Source: UBA7692 sp964552715 (GTDB lineage: Bacteria; Bacteroidota; Bacteroidia; Chitinophagales; LD1). Taken from it: a stretch of DNA of 10,316 nt. The translations under genes were made by a program, and so were the position numbers. Location: contig CAZKHZ010000134.1 in assembly GCA_964552715.1 (NCBI GenBank), positions 1 to 10,316 on the forward strand, given 5' to 3'. Each line of letters starts with the position of its first letter. Position 1 is the first letter of the stretch. Shown here piece by piece: positions 1-7,007 of this stretch. The notes below the pieces were generated by a model that made no database searches, was not told where the DNA came from, and worked only from the letters and a program-made list of their open reading frames with translations.

Positions 1-66
1 AAAAACTGGCATTTGGGGTCAAAAGCACTCATTTCTTACACTTTAGTAATTCACATAGAGGTTTCA

Positions 67-155
67 AACCTGTGGAAAGCAGTTTATAAACCCCTGTTTT
101 CTGTTAGTATCCTGTTTATAAACCTGTTGAAAGCCATAAATTTTCGTTATCAACA
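67..155. other. Tandem DnaA-box-like array, possible replication origin
   Basis: Seen: six similar 9-mers in one orientation begin at 71 (TGTGGAAAG), 81 (AGTTTATAA), 95 (TGTTTTCTG), 102 (TGTTAGTAT), 113 (TGTTTATAA) and 125 (TGTTGAAAG), spaced 7-14 nt apart. Read on the minus strand they become CTTTCCACA, TTATAAACA, CTTTCAACA and so on, which resemble the DnaA box TTATCCACA. An opposite-strand copy, TTATCAACA at 147-155, differs from that consensus by one base, and TGTTGAAAA lies further on at 224-232. Two longer near-copies, AACCTGTGGAAAGC (67-80) and AACCTGTTGAAAGC (121-134), and a twice-repeated palindrome GTTTATAAAC (82-91, 114-123) make up the array. An AT-rich stretch (about 136-190) follows and could be the unwinding region. 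Origin function is inference. The array could instead bind another regulator of the mraZ promoter. Confidence 0.4.
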
Positions 156-249
156 TTAATTTTTTGCCTCTATAATCGTCTGAAACAATTGCTGTAGCTC
201 ACTTTATGCCCATTTCACAAAAATGTTGAAAACTTTATGTCCATTTTAG

Positions 250-274
250 TGGCATTAAATGGAAAAAAGTGGAA
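250..274 (+). promoter_or_regulatory. MraZ-binding repeats upstream of mraZ
   Basis: Three TGG-starting direct repeats begin at 250 (TGGCA), 260 (TGGAA) and 270 (TGGAA), exactly 10 bp apart, so they lie on one face of the helix. In studied bacteria MraZ binds three or so TGGGN boxes separated by 5 nt upstream of its own gene and represses the dcw cluster. The spacing matches that arrangement and the box sequence is a TGGNA variant. The repeats sit about 35-60 bp before the mraZ start, where bound MraZ would cover the upstream part of the promoter. Confidence 0.75.
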
Positions 275-282
275 ACAACTTC

Positions 283-290
283 TATTTTCG
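283..290 (+). promoter_or_regulatory. Possible -7 element of the mraZ promoter
   Basis: TATTTTCG differs by one base from the Bacteroidota -7 consensus TAnnTTTG. It would place transcription start about 10 nt before the mraZ ATG, with the MraZ boxes overlapping the -33 region. No convincing TTTG -33 element lies about 19-20 nt upstream, so this is tentative. Confidence 0.3.
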
Positions 291-307
291 TGTCGTTAAA
301 GTAAAAA

Positions 308-775
308 ATGGACAGCTTCAGAGGACAGTTTAATTGCAATGTTGACGACAAAGGGCGTATCAAGCTCCCTGTGTTGTTGAAGTCGCAATTTCCTACCGAA
401 GACGAAGGAAGGTTCATGCTGAAAAAAGGATTGGACGACTGCTTAGAGATTTATACGCTTGCGGGCTGGAGAATGGAAGAAGAAAAGTTGCGCATGTTAG
501 ACCGCTACAATCCCACACACAGAAAATTCAGAGGGCAATTTACTGAGGGTTTAATTGAGTTGAGTTTGGATAACTCCGACAGACTTTTGGTGCCAAAAAG
601 CCTGGTGCAATACATACACAATGCACGCGAAGTAATCGTGAAGGGCGAATTGGATTGCATACAGATATGGGATGTGAAAGCCTTCGAAAGATTTATGGAT
701 AGCGACCCAACAGAATTGCACAACATGAGCATAGAAATATCGAAATATATCGATGAGCAAAAAGCGAAAAAGTAG
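308..775 (+). CDS. mraZ: Transcriptional regulator MraZ
   Basis: A 155-residue protein with the two SpoVT/AbrB-like halves of the MraZ family, close to the family's usual length. The first half carries the DxKGRxxLP signature (D13 to P21). The second carries the matching site at residues 88-96, but it reads DNSDRLLVP, so the glycine normally before the arginine is aspartate. Known family role: a ring-shaped DNA-binding protein that represses the dcw cluster, including its own gene. Being first in the cluster, with TGG repeats at a 10-bp period just upstream, supports autoregulation. The ATG at 308 follows an A-rich leader rather than a Shine-Dalgarno site, as is common in this phylum. The 3' end overlaps rsmH by 23 nt, suggesting translational coupling. 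Confidence 0.95.
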   Translation: MDSFRGQFNCNVDDKGRIKLPVLLKSQFPTEDEGRFMLKKGLDDCLEIYTLAGWRMEEEKLRMLDRYNPTHRKFRGQFTEGLIELSLDNSDRLLVPKSLVQYIHNAREVIVKGELDCIQIWDVKAFERFMDSDPTELHNMSIEISKYIDEQKAKK

Positions 776-1700
776 TTCCAATCCTGCAATTCAACAGCAG
801 GAAACAGGCTATCATATTCCCGTTCTTTTACATGAATGTATCGAAGCACTTGGCATCAAATCTGACGGCACTTATGTGGACGTTACGTTTGGTGGAGGCG
901 GTCATTCAAAGGTTATTATGCAGCATCTTGGTGAAGGCGGTCGCCTGATTGGTTTTGACCAAGATGCAGACGCACAGCAAAATGTGATAGATGACAAACG
1001 CTTTTTGCTGATTCCTCAAAACTTCCGCCACTTGCAAAGGTTTTTGCGCGTGGAGGGCATCAGAGAGGTGGATGGAATCCTTGCCGATTTGGGTGTTAGT
1101 TCTTATCAGTTTGACACAGCAGAAAGAGGTTTTAGCTATCGTTTTGAAGGTCCGCTGGATATGCGCATGAATGTAAACACAGGCAAGTCGGCAGCAGACG
1201 TTTTGAATAAATATTCAGCTAATGATTTGCAGAAAATGTTTGGCGAATATGGCGAAGTGCGCAATGCAAAAACACTGGCTGAAAAAATTGTGGAAACAAG
1301 AATGCAGCAACAGTTCACAAGCATTGCAGAATTGATAGCTGTTTGCGAAAGTGTGATGAAGGGCGAAAGACATCGCTATCTGGCACAAGTGTTTCAGGCA
1401 TTGCGAATAGAAGTGAATGATGAGTTGGGCGCGCTGAAAGATATGTTGCAACAAAGCACAACGGTGTTGAAGCAAGGTGGAGTGTTGGCGGTGATTACGT
1501 TCCACTCTTTAGAAGATAGACTGGTGAAAAACTTTATGCGCAGCGGCACATTTGGTGATGAATATGTGAAGGATGATTTTGGAAATATTCAAAGGTTGTT
1601 TGAGTTGAAAAACAAAAAACCTATTGAAGCACAACAGGAAGAATTAAATAGAAATAAAAGAGCGCACTCAGCAAAGTTGAGGGTTGCTATAAAACTTTAA
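753..1700 (+). CDS. rsmH: 16S rRNA m4C1402 methyltransferase RsmH
   Basis: A 315-residue, full-length RsmH (MraW). It uses S-adenosylmethionine to methylate N4 of cytidine 1402 (E. coli numbering) in the 16S rRNA P site. Visible motifs: the N-terminal HIPVLLHE (21-28); the SAM-binding DVTFGGGGHS (43-52) and GFDQD (67-71); ADLGVSS (111-117); GPLDMRM (133-139); QALRIEVNDEL (215-225) in the small inserted helical domain; HSLEDRLVK (251-259); and the C-terminal NKRAHSAKLR (301-310). The ATG at 753 lies inside the end of mraZ. The next in-frame Met comes after the HIPVLLHE motif, so 753 is the only sensible ATG. FtsL-like follows after 12 nt. Its place as second gene in the dcw cluster is standard. 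Confidence 0.97.
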   Translation: MSKKRKSSSNPAIQQQETGYHIPVLLHECIEALGIKSDGTYVDVTFGGGGHSKVIMQHLGEGGRLIGFDQDADAQQNVIDDKRFLLIPQNFRHLQRFLRVEGIREVDGILADLGVSSYQFDTAERGFSYRFEGPLDMRMNVNTGKSAADVLNKYSANDLQKMFGEYGEVRNAKTLAEKIVETRMQQQFTSIAELIAVCESVMKGERHRYLAQVFQALRIEVNDELGALKDMLQQSTTVLKQGGVLAVITFHSLEDRLVKNFMRSGTFGDEYVKDDFGNIQRLFELKNKKPIEAQQEELNRNKRAHSAKLRVAIKL

Positions 1701-1712
1701 GAAAGTCTGGCT

Positions 1713-2069
1713 ATGGAAAATCAGGACTTAAAAGAAAAGACAGAAAACAAAAAGGACTTCTCGCTCGGAGGCTTGCTGCGCAAAGCAGATGCTGCGGGAG
1801 AGATGGGTCTTGCGCAATTGTTTTTTCACCTGCCTTTCGTGTTGTTCTTAGTGGTTTTGGCGGCATTGCACATTGCCAACAGTCACCTTGCAGAATCGTA
1901 TGTGCGCGAAATAGCTGCCAAGGAAAAACAAGCGCAGCAAATGCGCTGGGAATACCTATCCACCACTTCGGGTATGATGAAACAAAGTAAACAGAGTTCG
2001 GTTGCTGTGCTGGTTGAAAATCAGGGATTGAAGCCATTACGCGTGCCGCCTGTGATTGTGGAGGAGTGA
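1713..2069 (+). CDS. FtsL-like cell division membrane protein
   Basis: A 118-residue single-pass membrane protein. A charged N-terminal tail (about 1-35) is followed by one hydrophobic segment at about 37-55 and a periplasmic helix rich in E, K and Q (about 60-90) that could form a coiled coil. The tail carries RWEY (78-81), a run of Ser and Lys, and GLKPL (105-109) before a Pro-rich end. This matches the Bacteroidota FtsL-like family, which is often left as a hypothetical protein or mislabelled as a methyltransferase because of its neighbour. FtsL forms a complex with FtsB and FtsQ and activates FtsW and FtsI at the septum in model bacteria. The same role here is inferred from topology and position between rsmH and ftsI. 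The ATG lies 12 nt after rsmH. Confidence 0.8.
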   Translation: MENQDLKEKTENKKDFSLGGLLRKADAAGEMGLAQLFFHLPFVLFLVVLAALHIANSHLAESYVREIAAKEKQAQQMRWEYLSTTSGMMKQSKQSSVAVLVENQGLKPLRVPPVIVEE

Positions 2070-2091
2070 GATTGATGACTATAGACTTGAG

Positions 2092-2121
2092 ATAAGCGAT
2101 AACAGAAAGTATAAGCGATAA
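2092..2121 (+). repeat. Direct repeat ATAAGCGATAA, two copies before ftsI
   Basis: Two exact 11-bp copies of ATAAGCGATAA lie at 2092-2102 and 2111-2121, with start-to-start distance 19 bp (just under two helical turns). They sit in the 124-nt gap between the FtsL-like gene and ftsI, the largest gap between genes of the operon. Function is unknown; a regulator-binding site or remnant repeat are both possible. Confidence 0.5.
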
Positions 2122-2133
2122 TAAAAAAGGATA

Positions 2134-2182
2134 GGTGTTGATGTGTGGAGGTTTCGTCCCTCGTCCTTCGACACCCGTCCCT
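2134..2182 (+). repeat. Hairpin with tandem heptamers before ftsI
   Basis: GGTGTTGA (2134-2141) can pair with TCGACACC (2168-2175), giving 8 pairs with one G-U. Within the loop GAGG (2148-2151) can pair with CCTC (2159-2162). The right side is built of four 7-nt units: CGTCCCT (2155), CGTCCTT (2162), CGACACC (2169, diverged) and CGTCCCT (2176). The segment is more GC-rich than its surroundings and ends 11 nt before the ftsI ATG. It resembles a short dispersed palindromic element, but copy number cannot be judged from this window. Confidence 0.4.
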
Positions 2183-2193
2183 TGAAATATAAA

Positions 2194-4278
2194 ATGAGTA
2201 AGAAACAACAAATAGTAACACGCATCTACATCGGATATTTATTTATCTGCATGGTAGGTGTTGCTATTGTTGGGCGCGGTTTCTACCTACAAACTTACAA
2301 AGGAGATTACTACATCAGCCTTGCAGATTCACTCACTATTTATCCTAAAAAAATTCAGGCTGAAAGAGGAAATATTTTTGCAGCCGATGGCAGATTAATA
2401 GCCACAACATTACCCGTTTTTGATATTAGAATTGATTTCAAAACTACCTACGAGCACAAAGATATTTTTGAAGAAAATGTAGATTCGTTCGCATTGCTTT
2501 TAAGCGAAACCTACAAGGACAAAACCAAAGAGCAGTACGCACGTGAGCTTTGGAAAGAGCGCAAAAAGAAAACACGTTACTACTTGTTGAAGCGCAATGT
2601 AAATTATGCTTTGATGAGCGAAATGCGCAACTGGCCTTTGTTTCGCGAAGGTCAATACAAAAGCGGCTTGATAGCTGTGCAGGATAATAAACGGTTGAAA
2701 CCGTTTGGCTGGCTGGCAGAAAGAACCATAGGCTACACAAATAAAGCAAAAGGTGGCGCAGGTTTGGAAAGACGCTATGACAGTGTGCTTACAGGAACAG
2801 AAGGAAAAATTTTGGTGCAGAAAATTGCAGGTGGCATTACCATTCCTTTAGAATCAGCCGACAACATTCCATCTAAACCTGGAAGGGATGTTTATACCAC
2901 CATTGATATCGAATTGCAGGACGTAGCGGAAGATGCATTGTATCGCGCATTAAAGCATCATGGTGCCGAACACGGTTGCGTAGTGTTGATGGAAACGGCT
3001 ACTGGTAAAGTTAGAGCAATAGCAAACCTTGGTCGTATCAGAGATTCAATTTATGGAGAAAAAGCAAACTATGCTGTTGGTGAGGCAGAAGCGCCAGGCT
3101 CTACATTTAAGTTGGCAACAGTTGCTGCATTAATGGAAGATGGCTATGCAAACAACAATACCATTGTGCATATCGGAAATGGCACTGAAACTTTCTATAA
3201 GCTACCTGTCCGCGATCATGGCACACCCGAAGCTCCTGACATGACTTTGAAAAGAGCTATTGAGGTGTCATCAAATGTTGCTGTTGCAAAACTTGCCGAC
3301 CAATACTACACCAGCAACAAGCAGAAGTTCTATAGTCATCTTGAACGCTTCGGTTTTACTCATAAGATAGATATAGAAATTGATGGTGCTGCTAAGCCTA
3401 TTTTGCGCGCAGCAAATAAATGGGAAGGAACTTCCGTGCCATTTTTAGCGCATGGCTATGAATTGCAAATCACTCCATTGCACACGCTTAGTTTTTATAA
3501 TGCTATTGCGAATAATGGCGTGATGGTTCGCCCAACTATAATTGAAAAAATCACTGAATACAATCAAACGATTGACTCGCCTTCAACAAGTATTTTGAAC
3601 AATAAATTGTTTTCCCCAACAACACTTGCAAACCTGCGCCTGATGCTGGAAGGTGTGGTTGAAAACGGCACAGCAAAAAACCTCAAAACAAATTACCTGA
3701 GCATTGCCGGCAAAACAGGCACGGCAAAAATTGCACAAGGAAAGGAAGGATACAAGCGCGCAGTTTATCAGGCTTCTTTCTGCGGATATTTTCCTGCTGA
3801 AAGTCCGTTATACACAATGATTGTTTCTATCAATTCACCATCGCAAAATGGTTACTACGGAAACGTAGTTGCCGGAATCATATTCCGTGAAGTGGCTGAT
3901 AAGGTGTACTCAAAATCTTTGAAGATGCAGAAGCCAGTTCAGCAGTTAGTTGCCACAAAAGAAAATCCTTCAAACAACAAAGGATTTACACAGGATATGA
4001 AAGCACTCTATGCTTTTCTTGGCAATAAAGTAAATGATGTAAATGGCGAGTGGGCTACCATAAACAGAACCAATAAAATGGTGGTGTTGAGCGAGCAGGA
4101 AATATCAAACAGTATTATCCCTGATGTAACTGGAATGAGTTTGAAAGATGCAATTTATCTGCTGGAATCAAACGGGTTGAAAGTTGCGATTGTAGGTAAA
4201 GGGAAAGTGAAAAATCAAAGTCTGAAGGCAGGCGAACCAATTATTAAAGGAACACAAATCATCATCGAACTTTCGTAG
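2194..4278 (+). CDS. ftsI: Septal penicillin-binding protein FtsI with PASTA domain
   Basis: A class B PBP of 694 residues that crosslinks septal peptidoglycan (DD-transpeptidase). Order: short cytoplasmic N-terminus, one membrane segment (about 10-30), a PBP-dimerisation domain beginning with ERGNIFAADGR, then the transpeptidase domain. Its catalytic motifs are all present: STFK with nucleophile S303 and K306, SSN at 359-361, and KTG at 507-509. A single PASTA domain occupies about 640-694, starting IPDVTGM. PASTA domains on division PBPs are common in Bacteroidota and Gram-positives but absent from E. coli FtsI. The frame stays open upstream to a GTG at 2143. I chose the ATG at 2194 because MSKKQQ followed by the membrane helix is the family-like start and the extra 17 residues come from a repeat-like segment. 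The stop overlaps the murE GTG by one base (TAGTG). Confidence 0.95.
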   Translation: MSKKQQIVTRIYIGYLFICMVGVAIVGRGFYLQTYKGDYYISLADSLTIYPKKIQAERGNIFAADGRLIATTLPVFDIRIDFKTTYEHKDIFEENVDSFALLLSETYKDKTKEQYARELWKERKKKTRYYLLKRNVNYALMSEMRNWPLFREGQYKSGLIAVQDNKRLKPFGWLAERTIGYTNKAKGGAGLERRYDSVLTGTEGKILVQKIAGGITIPLESADNIPSKPGRDVYTTIDIELQDVAEDALYRALKHHGAEHGCVVLMETATGKVRAIANLGRIRDSIYGEKANYAVGEAEAPGSTFKLATVAALMEDGYANNNTIVHIGNGTETFYKLPVRDHGTPEAPDMTLKRAIEVSSNVAVAKLADQYYTSNKQKFYSHLERFGFTHKIDIEIDGAAKPILRAANKWEGTSVPFLAHGYELQITPLHTLSFYNAIANNGVMVRPTIIEKITEYNQTIDSPSTSILNNKLFSPTTLANLRLMLEGVVENGTAKNLKTNYLSIAGKTGTAKIAQGKEGYKRAVYQASFCGYFPAESPLYTMIVSINSPSQNGYYGNVVAGIIFREVADKVYSKSLKMQKPVQQLVATKENPSNNKGFTQDMKALYAFLGNKVNDVNGEWATINRTNKMVVLSEQEISNSIIPDVTGMSLKDAIYLLESNGLKVAIVGKGKVKNQSLKAGEPIIKGTQIIIELS

Positions 4279-5744
4279 TGAAATCATTAAACACTTTGCT
4301 TAGTGGAATAGAAGTATTGCAACTTGTCGGCAACGATAAGGTTAGCATTAACTCTTTGCAAATGGACTCGCGTAAGGTTCAGGCAGGTGATTTATTTGCT
4401 GCTATTAGCGGCACGCAAGTTGATGGACATCAATACATCCAACAGTGCATTCAGCAAGGCGCTTCGGTAATTTTGTGTGAAAAAATTCCTACAGAAGTTA
4501 CTGAAGAGGTTACTTATATAAAAGTTGCTGATAGCAGCCGTGCACTAGGTATTTTGGCTTCTAATTTTTACGGTAATCCTTCAAATAAATTGAAGCTGAT
4601 TGGTGTAACTGGAACTAATGGTAAAACGTCTGTTGCTACATTACTTTTCAGACTTTTTCGTGCATTAGATAATAATGTTGGTTTGCTTTCCACTGTTCAA
4701 AATCAAATTAATGAAACTGTAATTCCTGCAACGCACACTACACCTGATGCAATTGGCTTGAATGCATTATTGAATAGCATGGTTGAAGCTGATTGCCAAT
4801 ACTGCTTTATGGAAGTGAGTTCTCATGCAATTCATCAAAACCGTATTTCAGGATTGCAATTTACAGGAGCAGCATTTACAAATATTACACACGACCATTT
4901 AGACTATCACAAAACATTTGACAATTACATCAAAGCCAAAAAACAATTCTTTGATGAGTTGCCTGCTACTGCATTTGCGGTGATAAATGCTGATGATAGA
5001 AATGGTAGCATTATGTTGCAAAACACAAAGGCTGCCAAGCATACTTATTCGCTAAAAACCCCTTCGGAATTCAAAGCCAAAATCATAGACAATAACATCA
5101 CTGGCTTACAATTGGACATTAATAATCAAGATGTGCATGTTCGATTGATTGGAGAATTTAATGCTTACAATATTCTATTGGTATATGCAATTGCAACTTT
5201 ATTGGGAGAAGAAAAGATGGAGGTGTTGCGCATACTTTCATCGCTTACACCACCCAATGGAAGGTTTGAACAAGTAGTTTCTTCTAACGAAAGTATTGTT
5301 GGTATTGTGGATTATGCGCACACGCCCGATGCGCTGAAAAATGTAATGCACACCATCAATGCAGTGCGCAACGGAAATGAAAGATTGATTTCGGTAATAG
5401 GCTGCGGTGGCAATCGCGATGCAGCAAAGCGACCGTTGATGGCAATGATTGCCTCTAAGTTTTCTGATAAAGCAATTTTTACTTCCGACAATCCGCGCAA
5501 TGAGGACCCTAGTGAAATTTTAAAGCAGATGAACGATGGCGTTCCTGCACCAGAAAAAAAGAAAGTAATCACGATAGCTGATAGGAGAGAGGCAATTCGC
5601 ACAGCCTGCTCTTTAGCACAACAAAACGACATCATTTTAATAGCAGGAAAAGGACACGAAAAATACCAGGAGATTAATGGAGTAAAGCATGAGTTTGATG
5701 ACAGGCTAGTATTAATGGAAACTTTTAAAGAACTTGAAAAATAA
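4278..5744 (+). CDS. murE: UDP-MurNAc-L-Ala-D-Glu ligase MurE, meso-DAP type
   Basis: A 488-residue cytoplasmic Mur ligase that adds the third stem residue to UDP-MurNAc-L-Ala-D-Glu using ATP. Visible motifs: the N-terminal UDP-binding DSRKV (30-34); the P-loop GTNGKT (112-117); THTTPD (152-157); MEVSSHA (178-184); DHLDYH (206-211); YIKAKKQFF (217-225), where K221 aligns with the carbamylated lysine; DNPR (404-407); and GKGHEKYQ (457-464). In the family DNPR marks enzymes specific for meso-diaminopimelate, whereas L-Lys enzymes differ there, so a meso-DAP cell wall is inferred. The start is a GTG that shares one base with the ftsI stop, which implies translational coupling. MKSLNTLL aligns well with family N-termini. 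mraY follows after 6 nt. Confidence 0.96.
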   Translation: MKSLNTLLSGIEVLQLVGNDKVSINSLQMDSRKVQAGDLFAAISGTQVDGHQYIQQCIQQGASVILCEKIPTEVTEEVTYIKVADSSRALGILASNFYGNPSNKLKLIGVTGTNGKTSVATLLFRLFRALDNNVGLLSTVQNQINETVIPATHTTPDAIGLNALLNSMVEADCQYCFMEVSSHAIHQNRISGLQFTGAAFTNITHDHLDYHKTFDNYIKAKKQFFDELPATAFAVINADDRNGSIMLQNTKAAKHTYSLKTPSEFKAKIIDNNITGLQLDINNQDVHVRLIGEFNAYNILLVYAIATLLGEEKMEVLRILSSLTPPNGRFEQVVSSNESIVGIVDYAHTPDALKNVMHTINAVRNGNERLISVIGCGGNRDAAKRPLMAMIASKFSDKAIFTSDNPRNEDPSEILKQMNDGVPAPEKKKVITIADRREAIRTACSLAQQNDIILIAGKGHEKYQEINGVKHEFDDRLVLMETFKELEK

Positions 5745-5750
5745 CCAAAG

Positions 5751-7004
5751 ATGCTATACTATTTATTCAAATTTCTTGATGTTCAATATGACTTTCCAGG
5801 AGCGGGATTGTTCAACTATATCTCGTTTCGCGCGGCAATGGCAATTTTATTGTCGCTCTTGATATCACTTGTTTATGGCAAAAACATCATCGCATTTTTA
5901 AGAAGAAAACAAATTGGAGAAACCATTCGTGAGTTAGGATTGGAAGGAGAAAACAGCAAGAAAGGAACGCCAACCATGGGTGGCTTAATCATTCTTAGCG
6001 CAATTGTTGTTCCTACTTTATTATTTGCCAAACTTGAAAATGTGTATGTGATTTTAATGCTTATCACAACTTTTTGGCTAGGATTTATCGGCTTTATGGA
6101 TGATTACATCAAAGTCTTCAAAAAGGATAAAAGAGGACTTGCAGGCAGGTTCAAAATTTTCGGGCAAGTTGTGTTAGGCATTATTGTTGGCGGTGTGCTT
6201 TACTTCAATAGTCATGTAATCACTAAGGAGGAAATACCGAAGGAAGAAGTTTATAAATATGGCAGTGATGAAATCAGCAAAATAACTGATGACAATGGCG
6301 AAGCGCATTATATGAAAACGGAGAAAGCTCCAGTCACAACATTGCCGTTCATGAAAAATCATGAAATTAATTATTCATTTTTTATATGCTGGATTGATAA
6401 GAGTTGGTGTAAGTATTCATGGTTGGTTTTTATTCCTATTGTAATTTTTATTATCACCGCAGTGAGTAATGGCGCGAATCTAACAGATGGAATAGACGGT
6501 TTAGCAACTGGCACTTCGGCTATTGTGGGTTCAACTTTATTGGTCTTCGCTTACGTTTCGGGCAACATCATTTTTGCTGATTACTTAAACATCATGTACA
6601 TACCAAATGCGGGAGAGTTGGTAATCTTCTGCGCAGCGTTTGTAGGAGCGTGTGTAGGCTTTTTGTGGTACAATGCTTTTCCTGCACAAGTGTTTATGGG
6701 CGATACTGGTTCTCTTGCTTTAGGTGGAATTATTGCAACACTTGCATTGTGTGTTCGCAAAGAGTTATTGATACCTGTGATGTGTGGAATTTTCTTGGTT
6801 GAAAATCTTAGTGTGATGATTCAGGTTACCTATTTTAAATACACTAAAAAGAAATATGGTGATGGAAGAAGAGTGTTCTTGATGAGTCCCTTGCACCATC
6901 ATTTTCAAAAACAAGGAATGCACGAAAGCAAGATTGTGAGCCGCTTTTGGATTGTAGGAATCATGCTTGCTGTATTAACTATTATAACCTTAAAAATCAG
7001 ATAG
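5751..7004 (+). CDS. mraY: Phospho-MurNAc-pentapeptide transferase MraY
   Basis: A 417-residue polytopic inner-membrane enzyme. It transfers phospho-MurNAc-pentapeptide from UDP to undecaprenyl phosphate, making lipid I. Motifs: GTPTMGG (72-78); the catalytic aspartate pair FMDDYIKV (116-122, DD at 117-118); NLTDGIDGLA (243-252); FMGDTGS (315-321); and the PLHHHFQ loop (380-386). It is longer than the roughly 320-360 residues of Proteobacterial and Firmicute enzymes. The extra length is mainly a hydrophilic stretch at about 155-222 between membrane segments, which is typical of Bacteroidota MraY. Roughly ten membrane helices are expected; I did not count them formally. The ATG lies 6 nt after murE, and the stop is followed after 3 nt by the ORF6N gene instead of murD. 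Confidence 0.96.
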   Translation: MLYYLFKFLDVQYDFPGAGLFNYISFRAAMAILLSLLISLVYGKNIIAFLRRKQIGETIRELGLEGENSKKGTPTMGGLIILSAIVVPTLLFAKLENVYVILMLITTFWLGFIGFMDDYIKVFKKDKRGLAGRFKIFGQVVLGIIVGGVLYFNSHVITKEEIPKEEVYKYGSDEISKITDDNGEAHYMKTEKAPVTTLPFMKNHEINYSFFICWIDKSWCKYSWLVFIPIVIFIITAVSNGANLTDGIDGLATGTSAIVGSTLLVFAYVSGNIIFADYLNIMYIPNAGELVIFCAAFVGACVGFLWYNAFPAQVFMGDTGSLALGGIIATLALCVRKELLIPVMCGIFLVENLSVMIQVTYFKYTKKKYGDGRRVFLMSPLHHHFQKQGMHESKIVSRFWIVGIMLAVLTIITLKIR

Positions 7005-7007
7005 GAA

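Noticed and set aside
1..159. A frame open from the left edge to a TAA at 157-159, possibly the tail of an upstream gene
   Set aside because: The 52 codons give no recognisable motif and the frame runs through the repeated DnaA-box-like array. The open stretch is short enough to be chance.
147..176. Sigma70-like promoter with TATAAT at 171-176
   Set aside because: The -35 partner (TTATCA, 147-152) is poor, Bacteroidota use a different consensus, and it would leave a leader of about 125 nt beyond the MraZ boxes.
2143..2193. N-terminal extension of FtsI from the GTG at 2143
   Set aside because: The 17 extra residues are encoded by the heptamer hairpin and are not family-like; the ATG at 2194 begins a standard N-terminus just before the membrane helix.
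1711..2211. 166-codon minus-strand frame opposite the FtsL-like gene
   Set aside because: It is antisense to a well-supported gene, has no recognisable domain, and runs across the repeat-bearing gap before ftsI.
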